The notes under the pieces were generated by a model. The model worked only from the letters and a program-made list of their open reading frames with translations. It had not been told where the DNA came from and did no database searches. Of a DNA stretch of 64,000 nucleotides, positions 1-11,011 are shown in pieces (the first letter of the stretch is position 1; each line of letters opens with the position of its first letter). Source of the stretch: Azadirachta indica (taxonomy: Eukaryota; Streptophyta; Magnoliopsida; Sapindales; Meliaceae); contig CM040449.1 of assembly GCA_022749755.1 (NCBI GenBank), positions 1,302,001 to 1,366,000 on the forward strand. Reading direction: 5' to 3'. Position numbers and translations under genes: made by a program.

Positions 1-80
1 TAATTTTTGAATAATTTAATCTCTATTTTAATATTTTTCACAATGTACTAAAAATTAAAATTTTAATATATTATTTTAAT

Positions 81-663
81 AACAAATTTAGAAAAATAAT
101 ATTATTATCAAAAAATTTTTAATGATGAGTTAGAACAAACTCATATGTTAAAATATTTTTAACCTTCTTATTTTACTTTCTTAATAATAATTTGATACGT
201 AATTGTCAAAAAATTTTTGAAATACTTTTTTAACATTTTATTTTTTTATATATAATATTTTTATTCAAAATATTATATTAAATTCATTAGATTTTCTTAA
301 TAGAAATAGAAATATAAATAAAAGAACTATAAAAAAGAATAAAATTTGATGTCATTTGTTAATAGAATTAGTAATTAAATATATTTTATATTATTGTTAA
401 ATAATGTACTTTAATTTAATTAGAATAACACGTATTTTTTATTTATATCTTCATAATTTTTTTAAAAAATAGTAAATTTTATATAATTTTTTAAAATAGT
501 TATATTATATATAAAAATAAAATATTAAAAATATTTTATTTTAATTTTTTAATAATTACATATCAAATTATTAATAAGAAAATAAAAAAAGTTAAAAATA
601 TTTTAACATATGAGTTTGATCAAAATGTATTGTCAAAATTTTTTTTTAATAATAGTATTTGTT
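81..663. repeat. AT-rich foldback / MITE-like inverted repeat
   Basis: The left arm (about 81-255) and right arm (about 495-663) are imperfect reverse complements of each other. Positions 136-163 match the reverse complement of 591-618 perfectly over 28 bases, and similarity continues on both sides of that core. The outer ends begin AACAAAT and end ATTTGTT. The centre (about 256-494) is AT-rich and has no coding potential. Size, base composition and terminal inverted repeats fit a non-autonomous DNA transposon (MITE). I could not define a clean target-site duplication, so the exact ends and superfamily are uncertain. Confidence 0.7.
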
Positions 664-2590
664 GATACATAAAATTCGTTCTGAGCTCTTAGTAAATTTT
701 TTGATTTTGTGAAAAAAGATCCCCTAATTTCGTTTTTTTCTTTTTGATATATTTAGGTCTTCTTTTTCTATCCTACCAGGATTCGAATTTTTCTTATTAT
801 TTGTATCTTAATAATATTCTTATTTACTTTAAGAATCCGACTGAGCTTGGGAAATTTTGGGTTTCTTCCTGGGTTTCTGTTTATTGGGTGTAGTTATTAA
901 GAAAGACAGAGGCTTTAATATTTTTGGACCCGAATTTTCTGACTTGGCCCAACTCACCAAATACCCTTTATAGTATTTTTTTTTCTTAAATTTTTATTAA
1001 ATAATAAATTAAAAAAATTATTTAATCTTCAGTGTAGAGTAAAAAATATTAAATTATTATAATTAAAAAAATTATATTATAAAAAATATTAAAATAGATA
1101 CTAAATTATTATAAATAAAAAAACTTGTATTTTCTTTATTATTATTCAAAATTTATGAATATAAATAATAATAAATTAATCGGTTAATAAAAATCGGAAA
1201 GTATCGGTTTATTTATTAAATTTTAAAAGGTATTTATTTTTCCCTTACTGAAGGAGTATATTTTCCGCAAATATTGCGAGATATTTGTCAATTTCCCTAC
1301 AAATTTTGATCACTTGTACTGTATTAAATTATTCAAAATTTAAACATTTGTCTGAAATAAAAATAAAGAATCCAGTCTCAGACAAAACTGCGAGATGTTG
1401 ACGTTCTCCGCCAGAGGTTGATGGAATAAAGGTAATCTGAATAATCCAACAAACAACAAGTCTTTATTTCTTTATAGTTTAATTGATGTGCCCTGACCTC
1501 AGGAATTGCCTTGAAACTCAACGCGGATCCAAATACGAAAGAAAACCGACCCAGCCAAATAAACAAGCTACATTGGATTTAGCTATTAGCCTGTAGCTGC
1601 AGGATTTTGGAATGAACGCATCCTAGGGCTTTACATCTTAATCTTTATCTAGCTGTTTCCTAACCTAGTAAATCTCAAGCATGAAGTCATCATATAATAA
1701 AGAAAATGTTGACCTGTAGATATATGCCAGAGTTATGAGTTAAATCATCAAGATATTCCATCTGATTCCGCTGCTTTCTTGTCCACCAAAGACAAGGCGT
1801 TACCTTTGTTCTAATGATCATTGTTTTTACCAAGAGTGCAAAACTAAAATCCAATTCCTCCTCAAGAAGCCATTCTTGAGGACTTTTTGGTTTCTCTGTC
1901 TACTTTGATGGCAGAATAATTGGAGGTGTGTAAAACATGGCAGTATGTTGTGCTAATTTTTCTAATACATACAACTTGCCTATTCCATATTGTAGACGAT
2001 TTAGTGTAATATTTTAATGTAAAATGCTGTATGAAAGTCCAGTACTTCCTCGGTTTTCAACATCCAAAGAGTTCTTGTTACAACTTTAAGACGACTTTAA
2101 TCGTTAAAAAGAATATCGCATTGTGGACTTTGTGTCTTAGTACCAAGAATTGGTTTAAAACCAAAACAATTAAAAAATAATCACGTCCGTGAAAAGATTT
2201 GTTGGGTGGTTTTGCTGGACAGTGTGTGCTAAATTCTGGCACTGGGGCTTGAGTTCTCCTATCAAGCGCGAAATTATAACCTGAATCAAAAGACTGATGG
2301 TTTTTTTATCAATCTAGCTAGTTTTCATATGGCCTTCATTTGAAATGAACCCGCGCTTCTTAGGTCACATCTGCTAACCAAAATGAGGAAGTTTGAAACT
2401 CCTAGGTTATAAGTTCACACAGGGCAAGAAAATTAAATGTCCTATACATGATATGGCTTCATTGGATGTGACTTTAGTTTTTATGTTTAACAGCTAATTG
2501 ATTGTACCAATTAAACTTCTTGCCTCTTGCTTAAAAGCAAGATTTCATTAATTAACCACCAAGCCTTCTAATTTCTTTGATATGTTCGAC
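664..2590. other. intergenic, no gene seen
   Basis: AT-rich to about 1350, then more balanced sequence leading into the subtilase promoter. Open frames here are short and show no family motif. I see nothing else I can support. Confidence 0.5.
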
Positions 2591-2594
2591 ACTT

Positions 2595-2602
2595 CTATAT
2601 AT
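2595..2602 (+). promoter_or_regulatory. probable TATA box of subtilase gene
   Basis: TATATATT lies about 60 bases upstream of the ATG at 2662, a plausible plant core-promoter distance with a short leader. Assignment rests on sequence and position only. Confidence 0.45.
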
Positions 2603-2661
2603 TAGCAAATAATTGAGACCCCATTCACGCCATAAGCTAATCCTTGGTTGTTAAAGAAACA

Positions 2662-4968
2662 ATGGGGTTTGTTAATAATGGGGTTTCCCATCTTTTCCTT
2701 TTCGTTCTAACATGGCTTCTCTTAGCTCTCCATGCTAAGTCAACTTCGGTTGAGAGATCTACATATATAGTCCACATGGATAAGTCCCAAATGCCCAAAA
2801 CTAAACTTGGCCACCATCGTTGGTACTCCTCTGTCGTTGATTCCCTCAAGTCTACAAAAACTTCTTCATCAAATGACCACCGATTTTCACCGTCTCTTGT
2901 ATACTCTTATGACAATGCTCTTAATGGTTTCAGTGCAGTTTTATCTCAGCAGGAACTTGACACTCTAAAGAAGTCTCCAGGTTTTATCTCTGCTTATAAG
3001 GATAAACTGGTGACACTTGATACCACTTACACCCCTGAATTCCTCTTCCTTAATACTGCCACTGGGCTGTGGCCTGCCTCAAATTATGGTGAAGATGTGA
3101 TCGTTGGTGTTGTTGACACTGGTGTCTGGCCGGAAAATGATAGCTACAAAGATGATGGCATGACCGCGACTCCATCCACATGGAAGGGTGAATGTGAAGC
3201 TGGACAGGAGTTCAACTCCTCAATGTGCAACTCAAAGCTTATAGGAGCTAGATATTTTAACAAGGGTATTTTAGCAGCAAATCCTGGGATTAACATTAGC
3301 ATGAATTCTGCTAGAGACACCATGGGACATGGAACACATACATCATCAACGGTTGCTGGGAATTATGTCAATGATGTCTCATTTTTTGGCTATGCCAAAG
3401 GTACAGCGAAAGGTGTGGCCCCAAGAGCCAGAGTGGCCGTGTACAAGGTCATCTTCAATGAAGGGCGCTATGCGTCTGATGTTCTTGCTGGTATGGACCA
3501 GGCCATTGCTGATGGTGTTGATGTGATTTCAATATCAATGGGATTTGATGAGACGCCATTGTATGAAGATCCTATAGCAATAGCCTCATTTGCTGCAATG
3601 GAGAATGGTGTTGTGGTCTCATCTTCAGCAGGAAATGCAGGACCAGATCTGGGAACCTTGCACAACGGAATCCCATGGGTATTGACTGTGGCAGCTGGAA
3701 CCATTGATCGTTCGTTTGCCGGTACTATAATTCTTGGAAGTGATGAAGAAAATCAAGAAACCATCACTGGATGGACCGTGTTCCCAGCTAGTGCGCTGGT
3801 AAAAAACTTGCCACTGCTCTATAACAATACGTATTCAGCATGCAACTCAACTCTATTGTTGTCTAGAGTCCCAACTGATACAATCATCCTATGTGACCAA
3901 ACTGAGTCTGTATACGAGCAAATACGCGTTATTAGTGCATCAAATGTGCGTGCAGCTATCTTCGTTGCTGATGATCTTGAATTATTGGAAAGTGCTCGTT
4001 TCAATTGTCCCGGCGTTGTGATTAGCGCCGAGGATGCACCGGCTGTCTTCAACTATGCCAGAAATGTTGTGGAACCGGTGGCAAGCATCAAGTTCCAACA
4101 AACTATTCTAGGCACAAAGCCGGCACCAGCTGTGGCTTTCTATACTTCTAGAGGTCCTTCGCCAAGCTATCCAGCCATCTTAAAGCCAGATGTAATGGCC
4201 CCTGGGTCAAAAGTTTTTGCTTCTTGGATTCCAAACACGCCCACGGCCAAAATTGGTTCAAATATACTCTTGACCAGTGACTACAACATAATTTCTGGAA
4301 CATCAATGGCTTGCCCTCATGCTTCTGGTGTGGCTGCGCTCCTTAAAGGCGCACACCCAAAATGGAGTGCAGCAGCTATTAGGTCTGCCATGATGACCGC
4401 AGCAAACCCATTGGATAACACTCTAAATCCAATTCGAGACCAAGGTCTAATCAATTTCACATATGCTTCACCTTTAGCCATGGGAGCAGGTCAAGTTGAT
4501 CCTAATCGAGCACTTGATCCGGGTTTGATTTATGACGCTACCCCACAAGATTATGTGAACCTCCTCTGCTCTATGAATTTCACCCAACAACAAATTTTGT
4601 CCATTACAAGATCAAAGAGTTACAGCTGCTCTAACCCGACTACTGATCTTAATTATCCGTCCTTCATTGGTTTGTACGATAACAAAACTACATCACTTGC
4701 TCAGACATTTTATAGGACTGTGACCAATGTGGGAGGAAGCGCTGCGACTTATAAGGCCAAGATCAATGCACCTGCGGGTTCTGTAATTAGCGTCTCACCA
4801 GACACATTGGTCTTCGGAAAACTGTACGAGAAGCAGAGCTACACTCTCAGTCTCACGTACAAAGTTGATGAACAAAAGGTGTCATTTGGTGAACTCGTCT
4901 GGATTGAAGAAAACGGGAAGCACACTGTTAGGAGTCCAATTATAGTGTCGCCGTTTGTGAGTTATTGA
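2662..4968 (+). CDS. SBT1.9: Secreted subtilisin-like protease, SBT1.9/SlSBT3 type
   Basis: Intronless 768-residue preproenzyme of the plant subtilase family (MEROPS S8), expected to be secreted and to cleave extracellular proteins or peptide precursors. The ATG at 2662 is preferred because the frame opens further upstream only with a TTG. A hydrophobic signal peptide covers about residues 8-25. An I9 inhibitor prodomain follows, opening with YIVHMDKSQMP. The catalytic residues are visible: Asp152 (VVDTGVWPEN), His223 (GHGTHTSS), oxyanion Asn325 (SAGNAGP) and Ser548 (GTSMACPHASG). A protease-associated insert lies between Asn and Ser, and a C-terminal fibronectin-III-like domain contains RTVTNVGG. 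Length is normal and nothing is broken. The HMDKSQMP and NSARDTMGHG motifs recall the SBT1.9/tomato SBT3 group; that subgroup call is from memory. The family is certain, the substrate unknown. Confidence 0.95.
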   Translation: MGFVNNGVSHLFLFVLTWLLLALHAKSTSVERSTYIVHMDKSQMPKTKLGHHRWYSSVVDSLKSTKTSSSNDHRFSPSLVYSYDNALNGFSAVLSQQELDTLKKSPGFISAYKDKLVTLDTTYTPEFLFLNTATGLWPASNYGEDVIVGVVDTGVWPENDSYKDDGMTATPSTWKGECEAGQEFNSSMCNSKLIGARYFNKGILAANPGINISMNSARDTMGHGTHTSSTVAGNYVNDVSFFGYAKGTAKGVAPRARVAVYKVIFNEGRYASDVLAGMDQAIADGVDVISISMGFDETPLYEDPIAIASFAAMENGVVVSSSAGNAGPDLGTLHNGIPWVLTVAAGTIDRSFAGTIILGSDEENQETITGWTVFPASALVKNLPLLYNNTYSACNSTLLLSRVPTDTIILCDQTESVYEQIRVISASNVRAAIFVADDLELLESARFNCPGVVISAEDAPAVFNYARNVVEPVASIKFQQTILGTKPAPAVAFYTSRGPSPSYPAILKPDVMAPGSKVFASWIPNTPTAKIGSNILLTSDYNIISGTSMACPHASGVAALLKGAHPKWSAAAIRSAMMTAANPLDNTLNPIRDQGLINFTYASPLAMGAGQVDPNRALDPGLIYDATPQDYVNLLCSMNFTQQQILSITRSKSYSCSNPTTDLNYPSFIGLYDNKTTSLAQTFYRTVTNVGGSAATYKAKINAPAGSVISVSPDTLVFGKLYEKQSYTLSLTYKVDEQKVSFGELVWIEENGKHTVRSPIIVSPFVSY

Positions 4969-6412
4969 CTTTGTGCTGTCTCAGAATAACTCATTGAGCA
5001 TAAAAATGATCTGATTTCAAGTATTGTAATAATCGACATCTATATGAATCCAGAATAAGTCGGTAATCGATTAAACGTCTTGAGCATTAACATCAAACAT
5101 GGGCTAGAATCATTATTTAGTGATGTTGAATTTTTTTAAATGTCATTTATTTTCCTTTTTTCTGAAAAAGGATCGCATTGACAATGATTGACGAACTTTC
5201 CTGCATGCATATAGAGAACGATGTGTAATTTCGCTTCTTTAAGGATCACCAACAATGAAATGGTTTAAAGTAAGGTAGTGTTTGGTTCTTCTTTTTTTCT
5301 AAACTCTGCATATAAATAAAATTTAAATTTAAATGATATATTTTTTTTTTATTTTAAAGTATTAAGTTGTTTGTTTTGATAAAATAAAAAATCTGAAAAT
5401 TGATATTTTGACCAATTTACCCTTTTAAATAATATACTTATATTTAAATAATTTTGATTATATTGGTACAATAATAAATAAAAAATTAATAAATTATATT
5501 AATATGTATATTATTTATTTGCTTGATATATGTTTTTTAAAAATAATTTTTGATTGATAATATAAAAAAAAATCAAAAAAAAATTAGATAAAAATAATAA
5601 GTCATAATATAATATAGTTGTGATTATATAAATATACAAATTTATTATAATAATTAAAGTATAAAATAAGGAGGATTGAGAAGATAAGTAGAGGGAACTT
5701 ATAATAGAGAAGAAATATGTTAAAAATAGTTAATCCTAACTTTAATTTTGTTAGTAAATAATTTTAAAAAATAAAGATATTTTTTAAAAATAAAATATTT
5801 AAATATTCAAATATTTGCTCATTTAAATTTAAGTTAAAATTTTTAATTTAATTATATTTAGATGTTTTTATCAAATATTTAGATATAAGTTAAAAAGACA
5901 AAAGACTGTTAAACATTTGAATAATTATACTCAAATTTTAATAAAAAAAAAAAAAAAAAACAAATAAGCCCCAAGTGTCAATCCAGATAAGTTGATTTTT
6001 AAAGAGAAATACGCAAAGCAAAGCAAAGCAACAAGCTTAGCATAGAAGGTCCAAGACATATGGAAGAAACGGAGGGTTTTTGGTTATCTGAGTTGGATAG
6101 AGACTGGAGGCAGATATGTGGTGAAGAGCCCCATAGTGGCCACAAGCCTGGGCATAGAGGCAGTTTCGTAGAAGAACCAACTTACTTGCCATCTTTAGCT
6201 TTTTGAATAAGATTGTCTTTGCATTAAGCAAAAGGGTTGGTAATTAACGGGATCTTGCCGCTCTCAGCTAATAGGATAGGCTTATATTATATATGTATAT
6301 TTGTGTGCGGCTGTTATATGATCAATTTATATCCGTTTGAAATCCATTTCAAACTATAAATGAACCAAGCTATTGTTGTTTTATATATTTTGATTAGATT
6401 ACAGCAGTCTCC

Positions 6413-6436
6413 AGCTAGCTAGCTAGCTAGCTAGCT
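6413..6436. repeat. (AGCT)6 palindromic microsatellite
   Basis: Six tandem AGCT units. The unit is its own reverse complement, so the tract can form a cruciform. A similar CTAG/AGCT run occurs near 19126-19145. Confidence 0.9.
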
Positions 6437-6454
6437 TTGCAACTCAGAAAATGG

Positions 6455-6455
6455 G

Positions 6456-6487
<32 letters not shown>
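6455..6487. repeat. compound (TA)n(TG)n microsatellite
   Basis: Alternating TA runs straight into TG repeats, a common plant compound microsatellite likely to vary in length. Confidence 0.85.
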
Positions 6488-9220
6488 ACCAATAAAAAAT
6501 GAAAAACTAATTAATACGCACTACTATAGACATTATCAAGTTGTTAACTTGTTGCATGATGTTCAAAGTCCCAATTATTGTAGCGGATGACAGGGTCATG
6601 ATCTTATAATATTTAACAGAAATTTAGTACTGTTGATCATTGAGTCAATTAAATAAAATTAGCAGTGTTAGGTTGGTTGGTTTGACATGAAGATAATTTG
6701 TAATTAATATCATTTTAATTTGATCTACATTACATGCGGGTGATTTTCGTTCAAAAAGTTTTTTAAGTAGCAGATTGAAAGTATATATTGAGGAATATAT
6801 AAGCTAGTTACCGGATTAATATTGGATGGCTTGACCTGGGCCACCACTCATGGATATTCAAACCAATTCACGTTAATTAATTATTTGAATCTCCTATGTA
6901 AAGAAAAAGATTTTTCATCTTTTAAAAAAACAAATTAAAAAAATTAATCATTTAGGAGCAGGAGTAGTAATCTATCAATCATATTCACGTCGGTCCCCAA
7001 GCTACAATTATTTGGCTAAGTTACACAAGAAAGATGTCCTTTCTCCTTCTCTATAAATGCTAGCACACCAGAAATGAACGAGATATGCCTGTGTAGAAAA
7101 TGACGTGACATTTTAACGAATATTCATACAATATCACAAACAATATTCATAAAATTAAAGTGTGTGTATACATACATATATATATATATATGTGTATACA
7201 CAAACAATATCACACTCTTACCTGTTGCATGTACTACTCTTTATCTTTTCTTTCATAAATAAAGATATAGCTTTTTTATTTAAAGTTGAACGAAAAATGT
7301 TGTTCATGAAGTAATATATCTATATATGTATTTGTATATGCACAGCATATTCAATACTTAGCTCCATGGATATCTATTAAAATTGCACGGGTGTTGTAAC
7401 AACCTCGAAGGCTTTGGTGAATCCTGTAAATAAATAGATCACGTTTATGACTGCTTTGCTAGCTCTCTTGCTCCATTACCTTACGACATTATACGTACAC
7501 TCCAAAATAAATTCGGCCATGTTTATGGCCCTACAACTAATTATCATAAATATCTTCCTTGTCTTCTTCTCTTTCAATATATGTATACTTGCCAACTTGG
7601 ATTTTATACTGATTGCAATATTTTTCATCCAAACTGTAAATGTAATTAAAAAACACTTCAGAAAATTTAGATGGGTTTTGGTACAGTTTTCAAATTTCTG
7701 ATGGAATGATAATCTATAATATTCTATGGTGATTTTTAGCACAATGCATGCATGACATAGGAAGCAGGAAACATGGCACTGCGACTGTGTTTGTCACTCT
7801 TTTGTATAAGGTGATATGGATTTGGCTCAGAAATCTTTGAAGCACGTCACACGCCAGTTTTTAATCAATCTATTGGATTCCAAATCCGTGGACGCCATAT
7901 GGCTCACCTCATCAAATTAATCAGCTTTTGCAATTACCTCTCTCCAATCATTCCCTTATACTGTCGAAAACAGCTCTGGCTTTGCTACGTACGTCTCTAT
8001 ATGTTGCAGGACGGCTATGACATTCCTTAAGTGCTCTATTTGCATATCACTGATTGCACGCATTAACTTTTCCAGTCCAAGCTTAGCAATAATTAAATGA
8101 TCCTTGCATGGTGCATCATAATCAAATAGCTACCTCTTAATTAAGTATCCTATGAACGATTACATGGATAGAAAGAGAATATCATTATAGTGCAGGGGCG
8201 GCAAGCATCATCAATTTAAGTGAATACTTTGGGGCGTGGGAATGGTCAGGCTAACAGGGCCCAACTCACGTTATCCTCCAAACTCCAACTTACTATAACC
8301 AAGCCGAGGAATGCTAGCACAAATTCCTCCCCGTTTCTGGGTTCACCAGATATTTTTTCCCTTTTCTATTTTTAATTTAAGTTCAGTGCATGCCTTCACA
8401 TTCGCAAGACAAGGAAAAAGCGGAACCACTGAGAGCAGAACCTAGAGCCCTCCAACTTGGATCCATCAATATGTCAGTGAAGTTAGGGACTTTCAATTCT
8501 TCTTCCGTAATTTTAAAAAGGATTTAGTCAACTGGATGATCTAACAAGATCTGACCATCATCTGGCACTGGCTGGCGAGATAATATTATATAATACTCGT
8601 ATGTATTTCAGTTGGCAAATTCGGGGAATAATGGAGCACCAGTATTTTGTCCTCTGTACACTAGACTGTAGCTATGGTATGGGCATATCGTGGGTCCATC
8701 AAACAAGGTTTCGGCTACCTTAAAGTTTAAGTCCAAATTAGCACGGTTTCCGTCTGGATCGTTGAGTCGGATATTTGGCCCAGTGGATTAGGAGGGAACA
8801 CAAGACTAGCCTTCCTGATTGCCGAAAGCATTGCTAATTGCTAAATAAATCCTAAAATTTTTTGTGTAAAAAACATTTAAAACTTCAGTGTAATCACATC
8901 TGTGCTTAAGAAAATATTGAGGCGCATTGCAGACCTCAATTACTCATGATACTCAAAATTTTAACTTCGAAGATAAGCAAGAACGACTCCCAGAAAAAAG
9001 TGGCCAGAGATTTCAACAACATTCCTGAAATGGATTGGAATGGAAGGGTTTCAGCATCTTAAGTCCACTTCGACATTTTTCTTCGGTGGGATTTTCGTCC
9101 CGAACCCGAAATTGGAAGAGTGTAGACACTAGACAGACGGTTTCTTTTTGGGACTGCCACGTAAAAAATTGGGCCAACGATAAGGAACTTTATCCATGCT
9201 TTGTTTGGGCAGTTATCAAA

Positions 9221-9250
9221 AATAATAATAATAATAATAATAATAATAAA
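9221..9250. repeat. (AAT)n microsatellite
   Basis: About ten tandem AAT units. They create an artificial asparagine run in one reading frame. Confidence 0.9.
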
Positions 9251-9766
9251 GAAGCAAATAATACAGTCAATGCCAATTCACACTTGCTGAGCGGAGTATT
9301 TTGGCACATGGGTTCACGTGTTTGTTATGAAACTGAGTGCTTACTAAGCAAACAAATTAATATTTCTCTTAATACAAAGAAAATCGAGTATGATTCACAA
9401 TGTCCATAATTAATAAATCATCTAACAACCCCCTTCTCCTTTAGTAAAAGCCCAGGTAATATATTTATATTCCACTGAAGGTCTTCCTGAATCCATTAAA
9501 GCTTTTTCTTTCAAAATATTGATCATCTACCGTCCGATCTACAAACATCTTGACATCAACTGTACCCAATAATAAATTGAAGTGCGGTGCCAACTGGAAC
9601 ACGGCTGTCGGGTAACTAGTTCCTGGCTGCTTCCCCTGCCAAACCAATACCCACCGACATACCATACATACTTTGGTTTTGTCTCTCTTTCTCTCTCGCT
9701 TGAATGGACAAAATTTTTCCCGTCGAGTAAGGCAATAATATTCCCACGCTTTACAGGCTTATAGTT

Positions 9767-9768
<2 letters not shown>

Positions 9769-9798
<30 letters not shown>
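9769..9798 (+). repeat. (CT)15 tract in probable leader of the CC-like gene
   Basis: A 30-base CT run lies 79 bases before the ATG at 9877, and a second shorter CT run lies at 9836-9849. Pyrimidine-rich (GAGA-type on the other strand) tracts are common in plant core promoters and 5' leaders. It probably sits in the 5' UTR or just upstream; the transcription start cannot be fixed from sequence alone. Confidence 0.8.
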
Positions 9799-9801
<3 letters not shown>

Positions 9802-9876
9802 CAATCCTTCAATACAGTGAGTCCACCATTCATTGCTCTCTCTCTCTCTAGCTTCAACCAGTGAGAGTAGTATACA

Positions 9877-11011
9877 ATGCACGCCAAGACAGACTCGGAG
9901 GTTACAAGCCTCGCACCATCGTCTCCGACGAGATCTCCACGCCGTCCAGTCTATTATGTGCAAAGTCCATCGAGGGACTCACACGATGGAGAGAAAACGA
10001 CAACCTCCTTTCATTCCACCCCAGTGCTCAGTCCCGCCGGCTCACCTCCCCACTCTCACTCGTCCGTGGGCCGCCACTCGCGTGAGTCGTCTTCGAGTCG
10101 GTTTTCTGGGTCTTTAAAGCCTGGATCGCGCAAGATCTCTCCCAATGATTCGTCTCGAGGTGGCCAAAGGAAAGGACAGAAGCAGTGGAAGGAGTGTGAT
10201 GTGATTGAAGAAGAGGGACTTCTCGAAGATGAAGAGCGTCGACGAGGTCTCCCCCCGTCGTTGCTACTTTCTAGCTTTTGTTCTTGGCTTCTTTGTTTTG
10301 TTCTCTCTGTTTGCTTTGATTCTTTGGGGTGCTAGCAAGTCTCAGAAACCCAAGTTCACAGTAAAGGTTTGTTTTCTTTTTTCACATTTTAACGATTGTT
10401 CATTTTTTAAGTGAATTGCCATCTGTGTTTTTGCTGATTTGCATTATGGTTTTGCAGAGTATAAAATTCGAACAATTCAAGATTCAAGCTGGTTCAGATT
10501 TTACTGGAGTGGCAACTGACATGATCACCATGAACTCCACAGTTAAGATGATCTATCGTAATACTGGCACATTTTTCGGTGTGCACGTATCATCAACTCC
10601 CGTAGATCTGTCCTACTCTCAAATCACAATAGCCTCGGGAACGGTAAGTCTTAAATACCCTTCAAAATCAACGCCAAAGCTCAATATTTATTCTCTGCTT
10701 AATTTGCTGAAATGGGTGTTCCGCAGATGAAAAAGTTTTATCAATCAAGAAAAAGTCAGAGAACAGTCTCTGTTGCGGTGATGGGCAATAGGATCCCATT
10801 ATATGGAAGTGGAGCTGGATTGAGCAGTTCAACGGGCACCACAACTCTCCCAGTACCTCTTAAACTGAAATTCGTCGTCCGATCCAGGGCTTACGTTTTG
10901 GGGAAATTGGTTAAGCCCAAGTTTTACAAGAAAATTGAGTGTTCCGTCACTTTCGATCCCAAAAAGCTCAATGTTCCAATCTCCCTCAAGAATTCTTGCA
11001 CATATGACTGA
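9877..11011 (+). CDS. CC: Companion of cellulose synthase (CC1/CC2)-like LEA_2 membrane protein, frameshifted
   Basis: Single-pass plasma-membrane protein of the LEA_2/NHL superfamily. Its CC1/CC2 relatives bind cellulose synthase complexes and microtubules and help sustain cellulose synthesis under salt stress. Exons are 9877-10366, 10458-10643 and 10727-11011, all with GT-AG borders. The N-terminal about 124 residues are cytosolic, Ser/Pro/Arg-rich and highly conserved (SPTRSPRRPVYYVQSPSRDS, then SSSSRFSGSLKPGSRK). A transmembrane helix at about 128-150 (FVLGFFVLFSLFALILWGA) and an extracellular LEA_2 domain with YRNTGTFFGVHVSSTP follow. As written, exon 1 loses frame at a run of six C (10251-10256); five C would give an uninterrupted protein of 319 residues. 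The family match is strong on both sides of the break, so a consensus error or very recent mutation is likely. Confidence 0.88.

Larger units (their letters stand above)
4969..9768. other. long intergenic region, AT-rich, no supported gene
   Basis: About 5285-5965 is a very AT-rich block that looks like decayed transposon or MITE sequence. It opens near a GTGTTTGGTT string typical of plant MITE ends, but I could not find a matching inverted end. Simple repeats include an AGCT run, TA/TG runs and an AAT run. Open frames at 7447-7701 (84 codons, hydrophobic, AT-driven) and 9035-9409 (124 codons, running through the AAT repeat) have no motif and are not called. Confidence 0.5.

Noticed and set aside
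2637..2849. 70-codon minus-strand frame over the subtilase start
   Set aside because: Antisense shadow of the strongly supported subtilase; no motif.
5166..5190. Partial match to miR393 (GGATCGCATTGA)
   Set aside because: Only the central part matches, and no complementary arm occurs nearby to form a precursor hairpin.
7447..7701. 84-codon hydrophobic plus-strand frame
   Set aside because: AT-rich composition produces Ile/Phe/Leu-rich frames by chance; there is an equal-length antisense frame and no family motif.
9035..9409. 124-codon frame
   Set aside because: Kept open by an AAT microsatellite (Asn run); no recognisable domain.
10247..10274. 28-base GT-AG segment that would restore the CC-like reading frame
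   Set aside because: Far shorter than any functional plant intron, and it would remove conserved residues before the membrane helix.
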